DNA from: CAVXWV01 sp963695415 | Lineage (GTDB): Bacteria > Chloroflexota > Anaerolineae > Anaerolineales > UBA4823 | Reading direction: 5' to 3' | DNA: 64,000 nucleotides | Assembly (NCBI GenBank): GCA_963695415.1 | Contig: CAVOGL010000007.1 | Span: 310,001-374,000, forward strand | Shown: piece by piece, positions 28,543 through 38,844 of the stretch | Layout of the letters: every line of letters begins with the position of its first letter | How positions within the stretch are numbered: position 1 is the first letter of the stretch | The notes under the pieces: model-generated | The model's database searches: none | Seen by the model: only the letters and a program-made list of their open reading frames with translations | What the model was told of the DNA's origin: nothing | Program-made: the position numbers and the translations under genes

Positions 28543-29604
28543 TCAGCATATCCTGGGAAGCATCTCACCCGATAACACGTCTACGACCCGGTTGGTCCCC
28601 AGACGGGTTTTCATCAACACCCTTTCACCGGGTACATCCACCACCCTGCCAATGATTGCCGCGCCCACCCCATATTCGTTTCTTCTCATCGCCTGAAGAA
28701 CAGACTCTGCTTCAGCTTCGGGCAGAATGGCGATTAATTTACCTTCGTTGGCGATATAGAGAGGGTCATAACCCAGCAACTCACAAACTGCGGCTACCTG
28801 GGGATCGATGGGCAGCAATGCCTCCTCAATCTGGAATGAAAGCTTTGACTGTTTGGCAATCTCATTCAATGTGGTAGCAATTCCTCCGCGGGTCGGGTCA
28901 CGGAGAACGTGGATATTCTTGCTGGCTTCAAGCATTGCACTCACCAAATGATTCAAAGGAGCGACATCACTCTTAATCCCAGAGCTAAAGCCCAGATCAC
29001 CCCTGGCTTCTATAACCGCAACACCGTGGTTTCCAATCAATCCTGAAACCAGAATGACATCCCCTGCCTGGGCATTCGCTCCATGGATGTTGATACCAGT
29101 TGGGATTGTGCCTAATCCGGACGTGGTGATATACACACCATCCCCTTTGCCCTTTTGGACTACCTTGGTATCGCCAGCGATGATCTGGATTCCCGCTTCG
29201 TCTGCGGCTGTTTTCATTGAAGCAACAATTTTTTCGAGGAGATCAACCTCTAAACCTTCTTCAAGGATAAATCCAGCGGTCAGGTACAACGGTTTCGCAC
29301 CCATCATGGCGATATCATTGACGGTACCACATACGGACAACCTGCCAATATCTCCTCCCGCAAAAAAAAGCGGATAGACGACATGAGCATCTGTACTCAC
29401 AGCTATTTTAAAATCAGCTGGTAATACCAGCCTCGCAGAATCGTTTCCTTCATCCAAAAAGACATTAGTGAAAAATGGTTTGAAGGCATGGTTGATGAGA
29501 TCGAAAGTCATCTTCCCACCGCTTCCATGCCCCATAACCACCTTTTCGCTGTGTTGCAACGGGAGGGGGCAGGATGAATTGAGGATGTTAATTTCATTCG
29601 TCAT
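28543..29604 (-). CDS. hypE: hydrogenase maturation protein HypE
   Basis: Dehydrates the carbamoyl group delivered by HypF to a thiocyanate, source of the CN ligands of the NiFe-hydrogenase site. 353 residues with MGHGSGGKM near the N-terminus, DIAMMGAKP, the ATP-binding ITTSGLG region and the C-terminal PRIC ending in the cysteine that carries the carbamoyl group. Overlaps hypD by 4 bases. Confidence 0.96.
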   Translation of the reverse strand: MTNEINILNSSCPLPLQHSEKVVMGHGSGGKMTFDLINHAFKPFFTNVFLDEGNDSARLVLPADFKIAVSTDAHVVYPLFFAGGDIGRLSVCGTVNDIAMMGAKPLYLTAGFILEEGLEVDLLEKIVASMKTAADEAGIQIIAGDTKVVQKGKGDGVYITTSGLGTIPTGINIHGANAQAGDVILVSGLIGNHGVAVIEARGDLGFSSGIKSDVAPLNHLVSAMLEASKNIHVLRDPTRGGIATTLNEIAKQSKLSFQIEEALLPIDPQVAAVCELLGYDPLYIANEGKLIAILPEAEAESVLQAMRRNEYGVGAAIIGRVVDVPGERVLMKTRLGTNRVVDVLSGEMLPRIC

Positions 29605-30689
29605 TTTTTATCCCAGTAGCGGTAATAAGCTGAGCAGGCACCTTCAGAAGAGACCATGGTCGCTCCTAATGGTGACTCCGGTGTGCAGGTTTTGCCAAAT
29701 TGCGGGCACTCGTAAGGTTTCTTTACACCTTGAAGGATTTCGCCGGAAATACAGTCCTTCGATTCTTCAGTTTGAATGGTTTGTATCTTGAAACGATTGA
29801 GGGCGTCGAAATCGGCGAAGGCATGAGAAAGAACCCAGCCACTTTCAGGGATCACACCAATCCCGCGCCATTTTTGATCATGTTCGATAAAAACCTTGCG
29901 GATTTGATTCTGTGCTTCTTGGTTGCCTTCAATCGTGACCAACCGTTGGTAAGCATTGGTTACATCGAAGCTTTTATGTTCCAATTGTTCGATCGTTCCG
30001 AGTATTCCTTTAAGAATATCGACCGGCTCGAATCCGGTGACAACAATGGGGACTTTATATCTTTTGGCAATAGGTGCGTATTCCCAATAACCCATCACTG
30101 TGCATACATGTCCTGCCGCCAGGAAACCCTGGACCCGGTTTAATGGAGATGAAAGAATGGCATGCATAGCGGGTGGTACTCTCACTTGAGAAACTAAAAG
30201 ACTGAAGTTTTTCAATCCCAAGCTCCGGGCTTTGACCACAGCCATCGCGTTGGCAGGAGCGGTGGTTTCAAAGCCGATTGCATAAAACACGACCTCTCTT
30301 TTCGGGTTCTGTTTCGCGATAGATACAGCATCGAGGGGAGAATACACTACACGGACATCAGATCCGGATGCTCGTACCGAAAACAAATCACCAGCAGATC
30401 CTGGAACCCGCAGCATATCACCGAAGGAAGTAAAAATAACGCCCGGTTCTGAGGCAATCGCCAAAGCCTTGTCGATTGATTCGAGCGAGGTCACGCAAAC
30501 TGGACAACCGGGACCATGCACCAATTCAACTTCTTCGGGCAGCAGCTGGTCGAGACCGTAGCGCATTATGGCATGTGTCTGCCCGCCGCATATCTCCATA
30601 ATCACCCAGTGCTGGGTGACCGTTTTTTTGATTTCACCCAGCAAGTGGTTAACTAACCGGGTGTCTCGGTATTCTTCCAGGTACTTCAT
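29601..30689 (-). CDS. hypD: hydrogenase maturation protein HypD
   Basis: Iron-sulfur scaffold that, with HypC, assembles Fe(CN)2CO. MEICGGQTHAIMRYG, the HGPGCPVC motif, GFETTAP and a C-terminal cysteine cluster (YECPQFGKTC...GACSAYYRY) for the 4Fe-4S cluster are present. I place the start at ATG 30689 (MKYLEEYRDT, 362 residues), 7 bases past the hypC stop. The longer frame to 30725 would overlap hypC by 29 bases and adds a non-conserved leader. Confidence 0.95.
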   Translation of the reverse strand: MKYLEEYRDTRLVNHLLGEIKKTVTQHWVIMEICGGQTHAIMRYGLDQLLPEEVELVHGPGCPVCVTSLESIDKALAIASEPGVIFTSFGDMLRVPGSAGDLFSVRASGSDVRVVYSPLDAVSIAKQNPKREVVFYAIGFETTAPANAMAVVKARSLGLKNFSLLVSQVRVPPAMHAILSSPLNRVQGFLAAGHVCTVMGYWEYAPIAKRYKVPIVVTGFEPVDILKGILGTIEQLEHKSFDVTNAYQRLVTIEGNQEAQNQIRKVFIEHDQKWRGIGVIPESGWVLSHAFADFDALNRFKIQTIQTEESKDCISGEILQGVKKPYECPQFGKTCTPESPLGATMVSSEGACSAYYRYWDKK

Positions 30690-30696
30690 ATGAGAA

Positions 30697-30954
30697 TCAG
30701 GATTGTGAATCCAGCTCCAGGTCATTTTCGAATTCAGCTATTTCGTTCAGCAAAGCTAGCGTTTCCATTGCTTCACTTTCGCTGATCAAATTAAGCGCAA
30801 AGCCAACATGGATGAGGGCGTAATCGCCAACCTGTGCCTCGGGTACATACACCAGACACACTTCGCGTGTTACCCCACTGAAGTCAATCTTGCCCATACT
30901 GATTCCTGCTTCATCATAGATCTCGGTTATTTTTCCAGGGATTCCTAAACACAT
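30697..30954 (-). CDS. hypC: hydrogenase maturation chaperone HypC
   Basis: 85 residues beginning MCLGIPGKI; Cys2 becomes N-terminal after Met removal and binds the iron complex. VGDYALIHVGFAL is the conserved second half. It shuttles Fe(CN)2CO from HypD to the hydrogenase large subunit. 12 bases after hypF. Confidence 0.95.
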   Translation of the reverse strand: MCLGIPGKITEIYDEAGISMGKIDFSGVTREVCLVYVPEAQVGDYALIHVGFALNLISESEAMETLALLNEIAEFENDLELDSQS

Positions 30955-30966
30955 TTCACATACCTC

Positions 30967-33315
30967 TTATTTTTTGTACCAATTTCCAACCGCTGCCTGC
31001 CCAACACTGATCCCGCCATCATTAGCAGGTATTTGTTGGTGTGTGATAGCCCGTAATCCACACCGATATAAGCCATGCACAACCATTTCGAACAGGTGCA
31101 TATTTTGCCATACACCTCCACTCAAGACAACATCTGAAATTCCGTAACGTCTGGAAAGGTTTTGACAGATATCAAGCACCATTTGAGCCACACTGTTGTG
31201 GAACATCGCCGATAAAATGGAAACTGGGGTTTGGGTGTGTATCCCTTCGACGAAAGCGGCGATTAACGGATGAGGGTCAATCACGATGGGAAGATCGGTG
31301 TGGTGGTCTGAGTTCCAATCGAAGGCGATTGTTCCTTGGTAGGCAGGATCGAGCGCTGCTTCAAATTCTATTGCTGCCTGAGCCTCATAATTCACCACCT
31401 GTCGAATCCCCGCCAGTGATGCTGCTGCATCGAAGAGGCGACCCATGCTGGAAGTGGGGACGCTGAGAGCGTTATGAGTGAACCATTTCTTGAACATACT
31501 TTGATCGACGTCTTTCGACTTTGCTATCACGACAGGCATTAATTCATGAGACCATTGCAGTGATGAGTCTTCCAGCCATGAAAGCGCCATACGCCAGGGT
31601 TCGCGAATTGCCTGATCTCCGCCTACCAATGGAACATATTTCAGGTGTGCTGCCCTGTGGAAAGAACTGTAACCCGCAATTAAGAATTCACCACCCCAAA
31701 TAGCACCGTCGGTTCCGTATCCTGTGCCATCCAGGGCAACGCCTATTACAGGTTGATCCTGTTCTATCGAGTTGTCAACCATGCAGGCAGCGATGTGGGC
31801 GTGGTGATGCTGCACGGGAAGAAGTGGTAACCCAGCCTTCTCTGCTCTTTGCTGGGCGTACCGCGAAGACAGGTAATTTGGATGCAAATCGTGGACAACA
31901 AGGCCGGGGGAAACCTTGAATAATTTTTCGAAATGGTGAATACCTTCCTCAAACGAATGCAGAGTTTCGTAATTCTCGAGATCGCCAATGTGGTGACTCA
32001 AAAATGCATAAGGACCATTCGCCAAGCAAAATGTATTCTTCAGCTCTGCACCACATGCCAGCAATGGTTGCGAGTCCCATGGGAGCGCGATCGGGGTGGG
32101 GGCAAAGCCGCGTGAACGCCAAATCTGATGAGTGAGAGATTTATCCTTACTGGTAGAAAACGACACCCGTACAACTAAATCATCACAGCGTACATGGATA
32201 GGACGGTTGTTCATCAAGAAATAATCAGCGATGGCGCTTAATCTTTCCCTTGCTTCCTGGTTATCGAAGGCGATTGGTTCCTCTGAGATGTTCCCACTGG
32301 TCATGACAAGCGCTTTCGACGGGGTCATGGTGCTTTTTGCTTCCGCTATTTGTGAAAAAAACAGATAGTGTAAGGGCGTATAAGGCAGCAAGACCCCCAG
32401 TGTTTCCTGACCCGGCGCAACCAAGGCTGAAATTGGCGAAGCGATGCTCCTGTTTAAAATCACGATCGGACGTTGGCGTGACTCAAGGATTGCGGTTTCT
32501 TCGGGATTGTGAGAACAAAAATCTCCTAAATTTCGCGTATCCTTCACCATCACTGCAAACGGTTTCTCAACACGCATTTTCCGGTTGCGCAGGCGGTGGA
32601 CTGCATCATCATTTAGCGCGTCACATGCCAGATGGAATCCACCCAGTCCTTTGATTGCGATAGTGTTCCCATCATTTAATAACTTTTGTACTGTTGGGAT
32701 CACACCAACACTATTAACAATCCGCTCTCCCAAATGGTTTTCTAACCAAATATGTGGACCACAAACAGGGCAGGCGACAGGTTGCGCATGGAACCGCCGG
32801 TCTTCCGGATCCTGATATTCTTGCTCGCAATCTGGGCACATCTTGAAGGCGGACATGGTTGTGAATGGGCGGTCGTAAGGAATGTCCTGGATGATCGTGA
32901 ACCTGGGTCCACAGTTTGTGCAATTGATGAATGGATAAAGATATCTGCGGTCTCCGGGTGTAAACAACTCTCGCAGGCAGTCATCACAAATGCACACGTC
33001 AGGCGAAATGGGCTGAAATGCTTTCAGGATGGTTTCTGAGTGAAGGATTTCGAAAGATGAGAAACCGTTGGCAACTGAAAGGATTGATTTGATCTCATCA
33101 ATTTTCGATAATGGAGGCGCCTGGGTCATCAACCTTTGTCCGAATTCGGTCAGCTCATCCTTGGTGCCATCCACCTAAATCTCAACCCCGGCTGAGGTGT
33201 TCTTAACCCAGCCTTTCAAGCCCATGTTTTTGGCAAGGGAGAAAACAAAGGGACGAAAGCCAACTCCCTGTACAATCCCTTTGATGAAAAATTTTTTACC
33301 AGTTACCTCTGTCAT
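30967..33315 (-). CDS. hypF: carbamoyltransferase HypF, interrupted by an in-frame TAG
   Basis: Makes carbamoyl-AMP and transfers carbamoyl to HypE. From ATG 33315 the frame encodes the acylphosphatase domain (GIVQGVGFRPFVFSLAKN). It then meets TAG at 33175-33177 (codon 47) and continues in the same frame to 30967: zinc-finger repeats (CICDDC, CTNCGP, CPDC, CPVCGP), the YrdC-like domain (GLGGFHLACDA) and the Kae1-like domain (HHAHIAACM, GVALDGTGYG, LSGGVWQN). Read through, it is 782 codons. The expected residue is probably Glu (GAG to TAG). Without readthrough, translation could restart at GTG 33174 but would lose the acylphosphatase domain. Confidence 0.92.
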
Positions 33316-33336
33316 CCAGGTCTCACCAAACCAAAT

Positions 33337-33993
33337 TCATGAACTTGTCTGGCTGCTTAACCAATCCACCCAGCCCTGAATGCCTTCACCTGTCTGGCAG
33401 GAGATATTAAATATTTTCAGACCAGGGTTCAACATCTCAACACCACGCAGGAAATACTCCATGCGGAAAGGGACATATGGAAGGAGGTCGATTTTATTGA
33501 TCACCAGGACATCAACACCGCGATACATGGAAGGATATTTGTACGGTTTATCGTCACCTTCAGGTATTGATGCAACCAAAACATTTACGTGAGTGCCTAA
33601 TTTGAATGAGGAAGGGCAAACCAAATTGCCAACATTTTCTACTATCAGGATGTCGAAATTTTCAAGGTCAAGGGACTGCAGTGCTGGCTGCAGCATAACG
33701 GCATCCAGGTGACATTCGCCACCCGTGTTGATCTGAACAGACACAGCCCCTGCCGCTTCGGCTCGCAGGGCATCGATCGAGGTTGCGATATCGCCATCTA
33801 TTACGGCTACATTCTTTTTGCCAGCCAGCAATTTTACCGACGCTTCGATCAATGATGTTTTTCCAGCTCCTGGTGAAGCCATGATATTGATCGAAAATAG
33901 TCGGTTTTCATCCAGAATTTGCCTGTTGAGCTCAGCGATGCGGTCGTTGGCTGAGAAAATATTTTCAATAACCGGGATATTTTTCGTTGTCAT
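33337..33993 (-). CDS. hypB: hydrogenase nickel-incorporation GTPase HypB
   Basis: Delivers nickel to hydrogenase with HypA. 218 residues with P-loop SPGAGKTS, DGDIAT, the metal-site GGECHLDA, ENVGNLVCP and NKIDLL. It lacks the N-terminal His-rich or CxxCGC nickel-storage extension seen in some species. Stop is 21 bases before the hypF ATG, and it overlaps hypA by 4 bases. Confidence 0.95.
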   Translation of the reverse strand: MTTKNIPVIENIFSANDRIAELNRQILDENRLFSINIMASPGAGKTSLIEASVKLLAGKKNVAVIDGDIATSIDALRAEAAGAVSVQINTGGECHLDAVMLQPALQSLDLENFDILIVENVGNLVCPSSFKLGTHVNVLVASIPEGDDKPYKYPSMYRGVDVLVINKIDLLPYVPFRMEYFLRGVEMLNPGLKIFNISCQTGEGIQGWVDWLSSQTSS

Positions 33994-34340
33994 TGGTTAT
34001 CATCAACCTGGATCGATTGTAGGTAGAATTCATCACCTGCCTGGATCGTTGTATTCGTGCCGTGGCATTCAGTGCATTCGAGAATGTCTTGGACGAATTC
34101 AAATTCATTCCCGCAGTCGTTACAGCGAAATTTGGCTGGTATGCGGGTGAAATGAAGCCTGGCTCCTTCAGCCATGGTCCCTTCGGCGACAAAATCCCAA
34201 TAAAATTGCACCGAATCATCTATGATGGAAGACAGCCGACCAATAACCAGATAAAGGTCTGTTATTCGCACGGCATTAGCACCCTTTGCGTGTTTTAGTG
34301 CAATATCCAATAAACTTTGTGTTACCGCTAATTCATGCAC
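33990..34340 (-). CDS. hypA: hydrogenase nickel-incorporation protein HypA
   Basis: 116 residues beginning MHELAVTQSL (His2 is the nickel ligand), with a zinc finger CNDC...CTEC in the second half. First gene of the hypABFCDE operon. Nickel for the cooS/acsB products could draw on the same pair, though this is inference. Confidence 0.94.
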   Translation of the reverse strand: MHELAVTQSLLDIALKHAKGANAVRITDLYLVIGRLSSIIDDSVQFYWDFVAEGTMAEGARLHFTRIPAKFRCNDCGNEFEFVQDILECTECHGTNTTIQAGDEFYLQSIQVDDNQ

Positions 34341-34446
34341 AATTTTATTAGAACCAGTTTATCATGCCTAATAACATACGCTCAGTGCTGAATGTCATTT
34401 ATAAACCGAATATTCTTACTCAAAATAATCCACATCTGATGGAGCT

Positions 34447-35046
34447 TCATTCTGCAGGTAGTTCATCGTCATCATCACCCTGCCAGAAGATTTTTGCCCT
34501 TCCAGTCGTTGCCCAAAGCAACAGCGTCATCACCAGCGCAGATGAGATGCACCACATGCAGGTAGCGCCAATAACGAAGGGTTCCAGGAAAGTCAGATAA
34601 ATTGAAAACAGCACACCCAACCAGGCAAGCACCCAAAGGATGAAGTCGAGTAGTTTCTGGGTCGCCCCGCTGGTTTTTCTGGCAGCAATCCATAAAACCA
34701 TTACTCCCAGGTATCCAACGATTCCCACCAAACCTATGGGCACAATACCGAATAATTTTGCGTATTGGCTTTGTTGGACGGAGGTGCAATCTCCAACTGG
34801 TCCACATACAACAGGAGCCTGGGTGTATTCGATGTATGTCAGGTAGAATGAAACCGCCATTCCGAACACAGAGAGAACTGGCACCCACCATGCAGGAATC
34901 TTTTCCAGCCAATTGGTTCCTTCTCGATTGAAAAGGATGATCACCCAGATGACACTGATTAGCATAATGATGAGAGTGATAACTGCGATAGTATTGCCAA
35001 TTGGATCCTGAAGAAAGGTGTTAATGAAAGGTAGATTTTCGAGCAT
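34447..35046 (-). CDS. vitamin K epoxide reductase (VKOR) family membrane protein
   Basis: 199 residues with about five hydrophobic helices. Two redox cysteine pairs typical of VKOR are visible: loop cysteines Cys81 and Cys87 (CGPVGDC) and the active CxxC at Cys163-Cys166 (CMWC). Family members reoxidise DsbA-like proteins using quinone. Here it lacks the fused thioredoxin domain and no DsbA gene is adjacent. The tail is acidic (DDDDE). Confidence 0.88.
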   Translation of the reverse strand: MLENLPFINTFLQDPIGNTIAVITLIIMLISVIWVIILFNREGTNWLEKIPAWWVPVLSVFGMAVSFYLTYIEYTQAPVVCGPVGDCTSVQQSQYAKLFGIVPIGLVGIVGYLGVMVLWIAARKTSGATQKLLDFILWVLAWLGVLFSIYLTFLEPFVIGATCMWCISSALVMTLLLWATTGRAKIFWQGDDDDELPAE

Positions 35047-35154
35047 AAAAGAGATTAGTCCTGTTAAGGTGATGTAAGGGTAAAATTTTCCTGGAGATTT
35101 CTTATTTTTGGCAGGTTATCGTACCATAAGAGTGAAATTGAGTGTAGGTAATGG

Positions 35155-36512
35155 ATGCGTGAATTAATTGTTGTTGGCGGTGGTCTGGCTGGTTCAGAAG
35201 CTGCCTGGCAAGCCGCGATTCGAGGGGTCAAAGTGCTTCTCTACGAGATGCGCCCAGGAGTGGAAACGGGCGCGCATGTCACTACTTACCTTTCAGAATT
35301 GGTTTGTTCGAATTCGCTAGGTTCGGTTTTGCGAGATAGGGCCTCCGGATTATTGAAATTAGAATTAAAGATGCTTGGCTCACTGTTGATGGAATGTGCG
35401 CAGGAGAATACCCTACCTGGTGGTGGCGCGCTTACTGTAGACCGAGATGGATTTGCATCGTTGGTCACAGAAAAAATTTCATCCCATCCCAATATCACAA
35501 TTATTCGAGGTGAATGCAAGCAGATCCCCGAAGGTCCGGCGATCATTGCGTCGGGACCTCTCACATCGAATTCACTGGCGGAATCAATAAAAAAATTGAC
35601 TGGTCGAGATAATTTATTTTTTTTTGACGCCATATCACCGATCGTTACAGCGGAATCAATCAACATGGAGGTTGCTTATCGGGCATCGCGCTACCAGCGC
35701 GGTGAATCAGTCGAAGGAGATTATATTAATTGTCCATTCAATGAGCAACAGTACTCCCAGTTTGTCCATGAATTGGTGAATGCTAAGAGGATTAAGATCA
35801 AGGATTTCGAAGTTGAGCTTGAAAAAGGTGTTAATGCCGGGATCTACCGCTTTTTTGAGGGATGTCTGCCTGTAGAGATATTGGCTATGAGAGATGAGAA
35901 AGCACTCTCATACGGACCACTGCGGTCAGTCGGTCTACCCATGCCTGAAACAGGTAGATGGCCACACGCAGTTCTGCAGCTGCGTCAAGACAATTTAGCC
36001 GCGAACCTGTATAACATGGTCGGATTCCAAACTAACTTGATGTTTTCAGAACAGGAAAGGGTATTCTGCATGGTGCCAGGATTGGAAAACGCAGAATTTG
36101 TCAGGTTCGGTCAAATGCACCGTAATACGTTCATTTATTCACCTGAATGTCTGTTGCCAGGTCTTCAGTTCAAACATAGATACGATCTTTTCTTTTGCGG
36201 TCAGATAACGGGTGTAGAAGGGTACGCCGGTAATATTGGGACTGGTCTGTTGGCAGGCATAAATGCAAGCAGGTTCTTGGAAGGAAAACCATCTCTTATC
36301 CTCCTCGAACGACCATGTTAGGCGCACTGTGCCATTATGTTACTCATGCAGCTCCAAATGACTTCCAGCCCATGAAGGCTAACTACGGCATCCTGCCTGA
36401 ATTGGAGGGTGAAGTTGTGAAAACTAAACGATTAAGAGCACAACAATTCAGTGAGAGAGCCCTTCATCATTTAGCCATGTTCATAGAGAAAACTGCTTTT
36501 GAAAATCAATAA
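35155..36512 (+). CDS. trmFO: methylenetetrahydrofolate-tRNA-(uracil-5-)-methyltransferase TrmFO (frameshifted)
   Basis: Flavoprotein that makes ribothymidine-54 in tRNA using methylene-THF. Starts MRELIVVGGGLAGSEAAWQAA (FAD-binding), with CSNSLGS, GEEYNCPF-like DYINCPFNEQQY, FEGCLPVE, VGFQTNL and QITGVEGYAGN. The first frame stops at 36321; the conserved end (TTMLGAL, FQPMKANYGILPEL) is in the -1 frame to 36512. One missing base near 36297-36306 (cctcctcg) restores about 452 residues. Confidence 0.92.
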
Positions 36513-36571
36513 ATCAAAACGGGAAACCAGAAATCTCCAGCCTCGACAAACTCCCAGGATCAAACTGGTGG

Positions 36572-37459
36572 TTGCATTTCATGCTTATCTGCATGTTCCT
36601 GTGCAGCTGCACTGAAAGCTCAACACAAAGGCAAGTTGATGAATTTGCCTTCGATGGTGCGAGGGCTTTAGAAGATGCAATATACCAGGTCAATCTTGGA
36701 CCCAGGATACCAGGAAGTGAGGCCCACCAGAAAACGATCAATTGGTTAAATTCCAGGTTGACTCAAAATGGCTGGACAACCTCCCTCCAACGGGGGATGG
36801 TGAAAGATCACGAGATCAACAACCTCATCGCTGAATTCGGTGATGGAAAGCCCTGGATAATCCTGGGAGCTCATTTTGATACGAGACCGATTTCCAACCG
36901 CGAAGTGGATTTGGAGAAGATCTCCACCCCGGTTCCGGGTGCGAATGACGGGGCTTCCGGAGTGTCGGTACTGCTGGAAATTTCGAGGATTTTGCCAGAT
37001 TTTTTACGAAAGAATGGTATAGAGGGTAAGGTATCGCTTGTGTTCTTTGATATGGAGGAATCTGGTGGGATCGCAGGGAAAGAATATTCACAAGGATCCA
37101 GTTATTATGTGGAACAACTCGTTGAATTACCGGATTCGGTCGTGATTGTTGACATGATCGGAGACCGTGATTTGAATATCTATAAAGAGCGTTCTTCAAA
37201 CCAGGCTTTGGGAGATGAAATTTGGAATATGGCTGAGCAATCTGGATACAAGGAATATTTCTTACCTATGGCAAAATACAGGTTGTTGGACGACCATACA
37301 CCATTTATCAATGCGGGCATTCCAACAGTTCTTGTCATAGATTTCGATTATGTTTATTGGCATACGAATGAAGACACACCTGATAAAATATCCCAGAGGA
37401 GTTTACGGATTGTTGGTGAGACATTAATGACCTGGTTGACTGGAAAATTATCAAATTAA
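36572..37459 (+). CDS. M28-family metallopeptidase, probable lipoprotein
   Basis: Zinc aminopeptidase-like protein, 295 residues from TTG 36572. Metal and catalytic residues appear as GAHFDTRP, PGANDGASG, FFDMEESGG, DMIGD and LLDDHTPFINAGIP, in the right order. The N-terminus MLICMFLCSC is a hydrophobic segment with a lipobox. Upstream in another frame, TTG 36499 opens a K/R-rich stretch (KSKRETRNLQ...RIKLVVAF). A normal signal peptide would result if one more frameshift near 36575-36582 joined the two. Glutaminyl cyclase is the alternative M28 function. Confidence 0.8.
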   Translation: MHFMLICMFLCSCTESSTQRQVDEFAFDGARALEDAIYQVNLGPRIPGSEAHQKTINWLNSRLTQNGWTTSLQRGMVKDHEINNLIAEFGDGKPWIILGAHFDTRPISNREVDLEKISTPVPGANDGASGVSVLLEISRILPDFLRKNGIEGKVSLVFFDMEESGGIAGKEYSQGSSYYVEQLVELPDSVVIVDMIGDRDLNIYKERSSNQALGDEIWNMAEQSGYKEYFLPMAKYRLLDDHTPFINAGIPTVLVIDFDYVYWHTNEDTPDKISQRSLRIVGETLMTWLTGKLSN

Positions 37460-37471
37460 TGAAAGGTATTT

Positions 37472-38843
37472 ATGGCTAAAAAATCACCCGAACCAACCCT
37501 AAAACCCAGGGAGAGGGCGTTCCTGGTTGGGACTGAAATATTTGGTGATTCCAATCTTCTTTCCTTGAGTGATTCCCTGGCGGAATTGAGCCTGTTGGCG
37601 GATACAGCAGGTTTGGATGTGGTTGGTGAGACAACCCAGAAATTAAGCCGACCCAATCCAAAGTTTTTTATCGGTCCAGGTAAGGTCGAAGAAGTGAAAT
37701 TATTGGCAGAAGAAGTAAAAGCGGAAGTAATTCTTTTCGATGATGAGTTGAAATCCCAGGAATTTACGCGAGTTGGAAAAAGTGCTCGGAGATGAAGTTC
37801 GTGTGCTGGATCGCACCGCGTTGATATTGGACATATTTTCTCAACATGCCAATACCAGAGAAGGAGCATTACAGGTTGAACTGGCAACTTATGAATACAG
37901 GCTGCCGCGATTAACTCGCGCCTGGACCCACCTGGCTCGGCAGGCAGGTGGGGGTGGAGGCAGGTCGGGCGGTGTGGGTGGAGTAGGATTGAGAGGACCT
38001 GGAGAAACCCAGTTGGAAGTGGACCGCCGTGATATCCGTCGGAGAATCGAGAACCTGAAATCAGAATTGGATAAGGTTAGAGTGCACCGCTCTCAAACAC
38101 GTACCAGAAGGAAAAGGTCGAAAATACCTTTGATAACATTGGTTGGATACACCAATGCAGGAAAATCAACCCTATTGAACCGCTTGACGGAGGCTGATGT
38201 GTATGTTGCTGACCAGTTGTTTGCCACATTGGATCCTATCACTCGGCGGTTGGAGCTGCCGGGTGGGAATATGGCTCTGGTCACCGATACGGTTGGATTC
38301 ATTCAAAAATTGCCCACAGATCTTGTGGCAGCTTTCAGAGCGACACTGGAAGAGATTTCAGAATCGGACCTCTTGTTGCACGTTGTTGACATCACACATC
38401 CAAATGCTCATACCCAGGCAGAGGCAGTTCTGCAAACTCTGGAAGAAATCGATGCAGGACAAATCCCGATTATTACGGTATTGAATAAGATAGACCTTTT
38501 TAATAACCCGGATAAAGCTCAGGAATCGTTAGAGGGATTCCCGCGTGCGGTGGCTGTATCAGCGGTCTCCGGTGATGGGATCAGCAACCTGTTGAACACA
38601 ATCAGTGAAATTTTATTCGAGATGTACACATCTATCCGTGTCTACTTACCCTATAAAGAAGGTAGTTTGATCTCTATGATGTACGAATCGGGTCAGGTCA
38701 CCAGCGCCGAAGATACTCGTGGCGGGGTCAACATGGAAGGCAGAATCCCACTCAGACTGTTGAACAGGTACCAACCTTTCTTCATCGAACCGCTTGGAAC
38801 AAGAGGTGATGAAGACGATTGGGAAGATACCTGGATTGAATGA
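37472..38843 (+). CDS. hflX: ribosome-associated GTPase HflX (frameshifted)
   Basis: GTPase that splits stalled ribosomes. The N-terminal nucleotide-binding domain (FIGPGKVEEV, ILFDDEL) is in the first frame to about 37765; REL-EKVLGDEVRVLDRTALIL onward is in the second. One extra base at 37763-37768 accounts for it. The Gly-rich segment (GGGGGRSGGVGGVGLRGPGETQLE), the coiled coil, G1 GYTNAGKST, G3 DTVGF and G4 NKIDL are intact. Joined length is about 457 residues. Its stop lies 1 base from the convergent pckA stop. Confidence 0.92.
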
Positions 38844-38844
38844 T

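Noticed and set aside
33175..33177. TAG in hypF as selenocysteine or pyrrolysine
   Set aside because: Selenocysteine uses UGA, not UAG, and pyrrolysine is not expected in HypF; no pylTS genes are in the window. A substitution is simpler.
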